From positions 1 to 10,177 of the forward strand of contig JAHHTV010000047.1 in the NCBI GenBank assembly GCA_020024395.1: a stretch of DNA of 10,177 nucleotides, given 5' to 3'. Below the pieces are notes generated by a model. That model was given only the letters and a program-made list of their open reading frames with translations, was not told the DNA's origin and searched no databases. This document shows, piece by piece, positions 6,413 through 10,177 of this stretch. This stretch comes from Anaerotignum sp. (GTDB lineage: Bacteria; Bacillota; Clostridia; Lachnospirales; Anaerotignaceae). Numbering within the stretch: position 1 is the stretch's first letter; each line of letters starts with the position of its first letter. The translations under genes and the position numbers were made by a program.

Positions 6413-7186
6413 ATGATGAAACAAAGTGAATTGGCAGAAAAAACCAATGAAGAACTGTTAGAGGCATATCGGCAGACCAAAGATCAAAATGTGAAACAAG
6501 AAATTGTATTGCGATATTTATATTTGGTGAAAAATATCGCATTGCAATTTCGTGGCGTATATGCAAGTTTTGCACAAACAGATGATATTATCAATGAAGG
6601 CATTATTGCGTTGATGGGGGCTGTGGATAAATTTGACCCCGAAAAGAATGCAAAATTTGAAACATTCGTTTCCAAAAGATTGAAAGGTTTGATTATTGAT
6701 ATTGCAAGAAAGCAGGATTGGGTGCCCAGAAATATCCGAAAGGATTGTAAAGAAATTGAAGCGGCTATGCGCACATTATATGAAGAGTTGGGCAGATATC
6801 CGACAAATCAGGAAGTGGCTGATTACTTGAATATGAGTTTGGAAAAATATTTGAAGATTTTGGGCAAAACGAATTTGTATAATCTGATATCATTGGATTA
6901 TTTTATTGGGGAAAGAACAGGGGAACATGGTGCAGAACGATTGGTTAGCCATGAAAGCTTACCTGAGGAACAGTTGGAAAATAAGGAGATGCAACAAGTG
7001 CTGACAGAAGGGTTGCAGTCCTTGCGAGAAAAGGAACAGATGGTTCTTTCTTTGTATTATCGGAAAGAGTTGACAATGAAAGAAATCGCAAAAGTGATGC
7101 ATTTGAGTGAGCCAAGGATTTCTCAAATTCATGCAAGCGGTTTGAAAGCTTTGAAATTATATATGGAAAAAAATTTTCAGTCTTGA
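6413..7186 (+). CDS. fliA: Flagellar sigma factor, FliA/SigD/WhiG family
   Basis: This RNA polymerase sigma subunit of the sigma-28 group directs transcription of late flagellar and chemotaxis genes and is normally held in check by FlgM (not in this window). Region 2 covers about residues 25-105, with DDIINEGIIALMGAVDKFDP, FETFVSKRLKG and the FliA-like DWVPRNIRK. Region 3 follows with EELGRYPTNQEVADYLNMS. Region 4 is near the C-terminus, with the helix-turn-helix LTMKEIAKVMHLSEPRISQI. The length (257 aa) is typical. There are two adjacent ATGs at 6413 and 6416; with the SD GGAGAGG (6401-6407) the gaps are 5 and 8 bases, so 6416 is equally likely. The gene holds the only GATC found in the window (6482). 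Confidence 0.94.
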   Translation: MMKQSELAEKTNEELLEAYRQTKDQNVKQEIVLRYLYLVKNIALQFRGVYASFAQTDDIINEGIIALMGAVDKFDPEKNAKFETFVSKRLKGLIIDIARKQDWVPRNIRKDCKEIEAAMRTLYEELGRYPTNQEVADYLNMSLEKYLKILGKTNLYNLISLDYFIGERTGEHGAERLVSHESLPEEQLENKEMQQVLTEGLQSLREKEQMVLSLYYRKELTMKEIAKVMHLSEPRISQIHASGLKALKLYMEKNFQS

Positions 7187-7200
7187 GGAGGAGTGTTATA

Positions 7201-7950
7201 ATGTTTCAGGGGTTTTATAATTTAGCATCGGGTATGTTGACGCAAAATAGAAATTTGAATGTTGTAAGTAATAATATGACAAATATGCTTACACCAGGAT
7301 ACAAAAAAGATACAATGTTATCTAGTACATTTCAAGAAGATTTGATGTCTAGAACTGGAAATTTAGACCGTTCCAATACCACAGGATTGGAAGACACTTC
7401 TATGTTTCGTAGTCCCACCCTTAATGTGACCAATTTTAGCCAAGGCGCTTTTGAACCAACCAATCAACCATTAGATTTTGCTTTAGAAGATGAAAATGGA
7501 TTTTTCCAAATTCAAACACAAAATGATATTGTGTATACAAGAAATGGCTCGTTTATTATAGATGACCAAGGGTATTTGTCATTGGCTGAAAAAGGTCGTG
7601 TATTAGGTACACAAGGTCCGATTTATTTGGGAACAGATGATATTATATTAGATGAAACAGGCACAATACATAGAAAAGATGGTACGATTGCAGACCAATT
7701 TGCGATTGTAGATTTTGCAGATAAATCACAGCTTAGAAAACAAGAAGGCAGTGTGTTTACAACAAATGCAAATCCCATTGCTAGTGATACACGTGTCAGA
7801 CAAAATATATTGGAACGTTCCAATGTAGATGCAGCAGTGGAAATGATGGATATGTTAGAAAGTCAAAGAGCATTACAAAGTGCAGCACAGATTATGAAAA
7901 TGTATGACCAGTTGATGGGCAAAGCATCTACAGAAATCGGTCGTGTATAA
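7201..7950 (+). CDS. flgF: Flagellar basal-body rod/hook protein, FlgF/FlhO-like
   Basis: This is an axial protein (249 aa) exported by the gate to form part of the flagellar rod. The N-terminal flagellar rod motif is visible as FYNLASGMLTQNRNLNVVSN followed by NMTNMLTPGYKK (residues about 4-36). A central D1-type domain contains YTRNGSFIIDDQGYL. The C-terminal helix is QNILERSNVDAAVEMMDMLE followed by SQRALQSAAQIMKMYD, the pattern shared by FlgE, FlgF and FlgG. ATG 7201 is chosen because GGAGGAG (about 7187-7193) is 7 bases upstream; an in-frame TTG at 7183 overlaps both that SD and the sigma-factor stop and is not credible. Which rod protein this is (FlgF, or FlhO in B. subtilis terms) cannot be settled without alignment. 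A paralogue follows. Confidence 0.85.
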   Translation: MFQGFYNLASGMLTQNRNLNVVSNNMTNMLTPGYKKDTMLSSTFQEDLMSRTGNLDRSNTTGLEDTSMFRSPTLNVTNFSQGAFEPTNQPLDFALEDENGFFQIQTQNDIVYTRNGSFIIDDQGYLSLAEKGRVLGTQGPIYLGTDDIILDETGTIHRKDGTIADQFAIVDFADKSQLRKQEGSVFTTNANPIASDTRVRQNILERSNVDAAVEMMDMLESQRALQSAAQIMKMYDQLMGKASTEIGRV

Positions 7951-7967
7951 AGAAAGGTGGAAACAAA

Positions 7968-8684
7968 ATGAATTATTCTTTTTATTCTGCAACAGCAGCA
8001 GCACAAGCACAACAAAGAAAATTTGATGTCATTGCAAATAACCTTTCCAATGCCAATACCACAGGTTTCAAAACAAAATATGTCACTTTTACAGATTTGA
8101 TGTATCAAAATATGAATGCACCAGAACAAGAACAAACAAATTTGTTGAGAAGTGCAGGCTCAAAGCTGCTGAAAGCAGATACGGATTATGTACAAGGGAT
8201 TATATTACCAACAGATGGAAATTTTGACTTTGCGTTAGATGGTGATGGTTTTTTTGCATTGTTTGACCCATTGACACAACAAACATCTTATACAAGAAAT
8301 GGTCATTTTTTATTGTCAGAACAAAATAATGGTCAACTGCATTTGGTTGCAGAAAATGGTAAATGGGTTTTGGATAAACAAGGAAGCCCAATTGTTGTGG
8401 AAAATTTCCAAGATGAAGTGGATGTTGGTGTGTATATTTTTGACCAGAAAAATGGTATGTTCAATTTGGGGCATGGAGAATTTTTGCCAACGCCAAAAAA
8501 TGGACAACCACGTTTGTCAGAAAATGATGATGATTTGATAAAAGGATTTTTGGAATGTTCTAACGTGGAAGTGGAAAGAGAAATGATATACTTATTGGAG
8601 TCTCAAAGGGCATATCAATTTGCAATGAAAATGATACAAACAACTGATGAAATAGAAGGGAATATAAACTCATTGAGACAATAA
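7968..8684 (+). CDS. flgG: Flagellar basal-body rod/hook protein, FlgG/FlhP-like
   Basis: This is a second axial rod protein (238 aa, FlgG usually about 260). The N-terminal motif DVIANNLSNANTTGFKTKYV with FTDLMYQ (about residues 20-46) is closest to FlgG, in which ANNLANVNTTGFK and FxDLxYQ are typical. The middle part has GDGFFALFDPLTQQTSYTRN and the C-terminus has CSNVEVEREMIYLLESQRAY, the shared rod/hook coiled helix. The SD is AAAGGTGG (7952-7960 region), 7 bases before the ATG. It lies 17 bases after its paralogue, as flhO-flhP and flgF-flgG pairs do. FlgG versus FlhP is a naming matter that needs a tree. Confidence 0.85.
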   Translation: MNYSFYSATAAAQAQQRKFDVIANNLSNANTTGFKTKYVTFTDLMYQNMNAPEQEQTNLLRSAGSKLLKADTDYVQGIILPTDGNFDFALDGDGFFALFDPLTQQTSYTRNGHFLLSEQNNGQLHLVAENGKWVLDKQGSPIVVENFQDEVDVGVYIFDQKNGMFNLGHGEFLPTPKNGQPRLSENDDDLIKGFLECSNVEVEREMIYLLESQRAYQFAMKMIQTTDEIEGNINSLRQ

Positions 8685-8702
8685 AAATAGGAGGCCAATA
8701 AG

Positions 8703-9326
8703 GTGATTGAAAAGTATGAAGATATGGACCGATTTGCTATGGACGTGCTAAAAGAAATCGGTAGTATAGGAACAGGAAATGCAGCAACAGCATTATCACA
8801 AGTACTGTCTAGAAAAATTGAAATGACACTACCAGAAGTAAAAATTATGGGGTATAATCGTGCCATAAAGGAACTTGGTGGAGCAGAACCCATCGTTGCA
8901 GGGGTATTGGTGCAATTATCTGGTGAATTAAATGGCATTATGCTGTATTTGCAGAAAATGGATTTTATCAAAGTGGTTTTGAAAAGTATCATAGGGAAAG
9001 AAATCAATGATTATTCAGACTTGGGAGAATTGGAAATGTCTGCGTTGATTGAAATTGGTAATATTATTATTTCCTCTTATATCAATGCCATATCTACACT
9101 GACAGGTATTACAATCAATCTGTCTGTACCAAGTGCTTCTGTAAATATGCTGGGGGCAATTTTGAGTGTACCAATGATTGAATATGGTTATCAAACAGAT
9201 AAATTGATGACAATTGGTGGCAGCTTTATCTGTGAAGGGGAAGAAGTTTACAGTAACTTGATTTTACTTCCAGATATTCACTCTTTGAATTTTTTGATGA
9301 AGAAATTGGGTGTTGCAAATGAGTAA
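8703..9326 (+). CDS. cheC: CheY-P phosphatase CheC
   Basis: This protein (207 aa) of the CheC/CheX/FliY family dephosphorylates CheY-P and binds CheD, linking CheY-P level to receptor adaptation. It shows the two-fold repeated architecture. The first half has DVLKEIGSIGTGNAATALSQ (residues 14-33), the second EMSALIEIGNIIISSYINAI (111-130). In characterised CheC proteins each half has a Glu-x-x-Asn catalytic pair. Here the second, E117/N120, is intact, but the first is E18/S21, with Ser (AGT codon) in place of Asn, so the first site is probably weak or inactive. The start is GTG 8703, 8 bases after AGGAGG (8689-8694). The last 8 bases overlap cheD. Confidence 0.95.
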   Translation: MIEKYEDMDRFAMDVLKEIGSIGTGNAATALSQVLSRKIEMTLPEVKIMGYNRAIKELGGAEPIVAGVLVQLSGELNGIMLYLQKMDFIKVVLKSIIGKEINDYSDLGELEMSALIEIGNIIISSYINAISTLTGITINLSVPSASVNMLGAILSVPMIEYGYQTDKLMTIGGSFICEGEEVYSNLILLPDIHSLNFLMKKLGVANE

Positions 9327-9801
9327 AGCATTAACAGTTGGCATTGCGGATATGAAAATTTGTAGAGCACCAGGAATGCTGGTTACATATGCATTGGGGT
9401 CTTGCATTGGGGTGTGTATATATGACCCTGTGTTAAAATTGGCAGGTATGGTACATATTATGCTTCCTAATGTTTATGAAAACTGTAAGGATAATATTTT
9501 CAAATATGCCGATACAGGTGTTCCAGAAACCATTCGAAAAATGGAGGCATTTGGTGCAGTACGCAACCGTCTGGTTTGCAAAATTGCAGGCGGTGCAAAA
9601 ATGTTTGAAATAAGCGGGAATAGTTCCATAGGCAATATTGGTGAGCGAAATGCAGAAAGTGTGAAAAATGTTTTGCGTATGGAACGTGTGCGTTTGTTAC
9701 GTGCAGATGTGGGTTCTAATTATGCAAGAACTTTGTATTTTGATGCTTCTACAGGAGAGGCAACCGTTAAAGCATTTGGAAAACCAGAATTGCGTTTTTG
9801 A
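9319..9801 (+). CDS. cheD: Chemoreceptor glutamine deamidase CheD
   Basis: This enzyme (160 aa) deamidates specific glutamines of methyl-accepting chemotaxis proteins and is regulated by binding CheC. The papain-like catalytic residues by family pattern are T23, C29 (YALGSCIGVCIYDP) and H46 (GMVHIMLP). Other conserved blocks are KYADTGVP, KIAGGAKMF, IGERNAESV and, near the end, DVGSNYARTLYFDASTGE. I start it at ATG 9319, which lies in the tail of cheC (ATGAGTAA), giving an 8-base overlap that suggests translational coupling, since only a weak SD-like GGG (9308-9310) is present. An in-frame GTG at 9310 would add three residues and is less likely. CheC and CheD act as a complex, so coupled translation makes sense. 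Confidence 0.95.
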   Translation: MSKALTVGIADMKICRAPGMLVTYALGSCIGVCIYDPVLKLAGMVHIMLPNVYENCKDNIFKYADTGVPETIRKMEAFGAVRNRLVCKIAGGAKMFEISGNSSIGNIGERNAESVKNVLRMERVRLLRADVGSNYARTLYFDASTGEATVKAFGKPELRF

Positions 9802-9852
9802 AAATGGTTTTATAAAAATACACAATATTTTATTATGTGTAGGCTATATTTG

Positions 9853-9866
9853 GTCGATAATATAAT
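9853..9866 (+). promoter_or_regulatory. Candidate promoter -10 region upstream of cheV
   Basis: In the 116-base gap between cheD and cheV, GTCGATAA (9853-9860) runs directly into a perfect TATAAT (9861-9866). The first resembles the sigma-28 -10 element (CCGATAA), the second the housekeeping -10. No TAAA lies about 15 bases upstream, and the -35 position for the TATAAT reads TGTAGG, so neither has a good -35 partner. The predicted start near 9873 would leave a leader of about 45 bases. Confidence 0.35.
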
Positions 9867-9917
9867 AAGGGATATAACCAAATGGGTCTGGCAAGGCATA
9901 AGTTGGGAGGAAACAAT

Positions 9918-10177
9918 ATGAAGAACATGAACAATCAAACAAATATTTTGCTGGAGTCTGGTACCAATGAAATAGAAATTATGGAATTTACCATAAATGG
10001 AAATTTATATGGCATAAATGTGGCAAAAGTAAGAGAAATCATTATGTCAGATAAAGTAAAACCTATGCCACATGCACATCCAGCAGTAGAGGGGATTTTT
10101 AAGCCCAGGGATATTTTGCTGACAGTTGTGGATTTGCCAATGTATTTGACAGGGGAACCTTCTGCAAAAGATGGAAA
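9918..10177 (+). CDS. cheV: Chemotaxis coupling protein CheV, N-terminal part (3' end outside window)
   Basis: Visible are 86 codons of a CheW-like coupling domain, which links chemoreceptors to the kinase CheA. Full CheV also has a C-terminal receiver domain, which would lie beyond the window. The N-terminal ILLESGTNEIEIMEFTINGN leads into YGINVAKVREII, then VKPMPHAHPAVEGIFKPRD followed by TVVDLPMYL. The LESGTNE lead-in and the HPAVEGIFxPRDxxxTVVDL pattern are those of CheV rather than stand-alone CheW. ATG 9918 has GGGAGG (9905-9910) 7 bases upstream. This gene is separated from cheD by the only sizeable gap in the window and may have its own promoter. Confidence 0.88.
   Translation, partial: MKNMNNQTNILLESGTNEIEIMEFTINGNLYGINVAKVREIIMSDKVKPMPHAHPAVEGIFKPRDILLTVVDLPMYLTGEPSAKDG

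Noticed and set aside
9819..9841. Possible terminator hairpin after cheD (TACACA 9819-9824 with TGTGTA 9836-9841)
   Set aside because: The stem is only 6 bp and AT-rich, and no T-run follows it on the + strand.
9867..9917. Leader of cheV examined for a cyclic di-GMP riboswitch
   Set aside because: The segment is only about 50 bases and lacks the conserved core and paired arms of either GEMM class.

Overview
This window is a stretch of a flagellar/chemotaxis gene cluster from a low-GC Gram-positive bacterium, most likely a motile anaerobe of the class Clostridia. The reasons are AT-rich coding DNA (roughly 35-40 % G+C by sampling lines, not counted exactly), strong AGGAGG-type ribosome binding sites, a B. 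subtilis/Clostridium-style order fliN(Y)-cheY-fliO-fliP-fliQ-fliR-flhB-flhA-sigma28, and the CheC/CheD/CheV adaptation proteins that are typical of Firmicutes. Genus cannot be fixed from the sequence alone. All genes lie on the + strand, are separated by tens of bases or overlap, and look like one long operon. No convincing terminator was found.

Layout. 1-653: 3' part of a FliN/FliY switch protein whose N-terminal side carries tandem copies of a CheY-P-docking peptide. 710-1069: the response regulator CheY. 1090-4273: the membrane core of the flagellar type III export gate, FliO, FliP, FliQ, FliR and FlhB. 4304-6382: the export gate/chaperone-docking protein FlhA. 6413-7186: the flagellar sigma factor of the FliA/SigD/WhiG family. 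7201-8684: two rod/hook-type basal body proteins (FlgF/FlgG, or FlhO/FlhP in B. subtilis terms). 8703-9801: the CheY-P phosphatase CheC overlapping the receptor deamidase CheD. 9918-end: the start of CheV, after the longest gap in the window (116 bases), which holds a possible promoter.

How it fits together. FliO-FliP-FliQ-FliR-FlhB-FlhA build the secretion gate that exports the rod proteins encoded a few kilobases downstream. The sigma factor switches on late flagellar genes. FliN/FliY at the motor is the target of CheY-P. CheC removes the phosphate from CheY, CheD modifies receptors, and CheV couples receptors to the kinase.

Points that stand out: (i) near-identical 25-residue repeats in FliN/FliY, each carrying a CheY-docking motif; (ii) an almost complete absence of the tetranucleotide GATC (one copy found in 10,177 bases), with Asp codons switched to GAC whenever the next base is C; (iii) a CheC whose first phosphatase site has Ser in place of the conserved Asn; (iv) flhA followed directly by the sigma gene, with none of the usual flhF, flhG, cheB, cheA or cheW between; (v) a GC-rich island with a 6-bp inverted repeat covering the flhB start codon.
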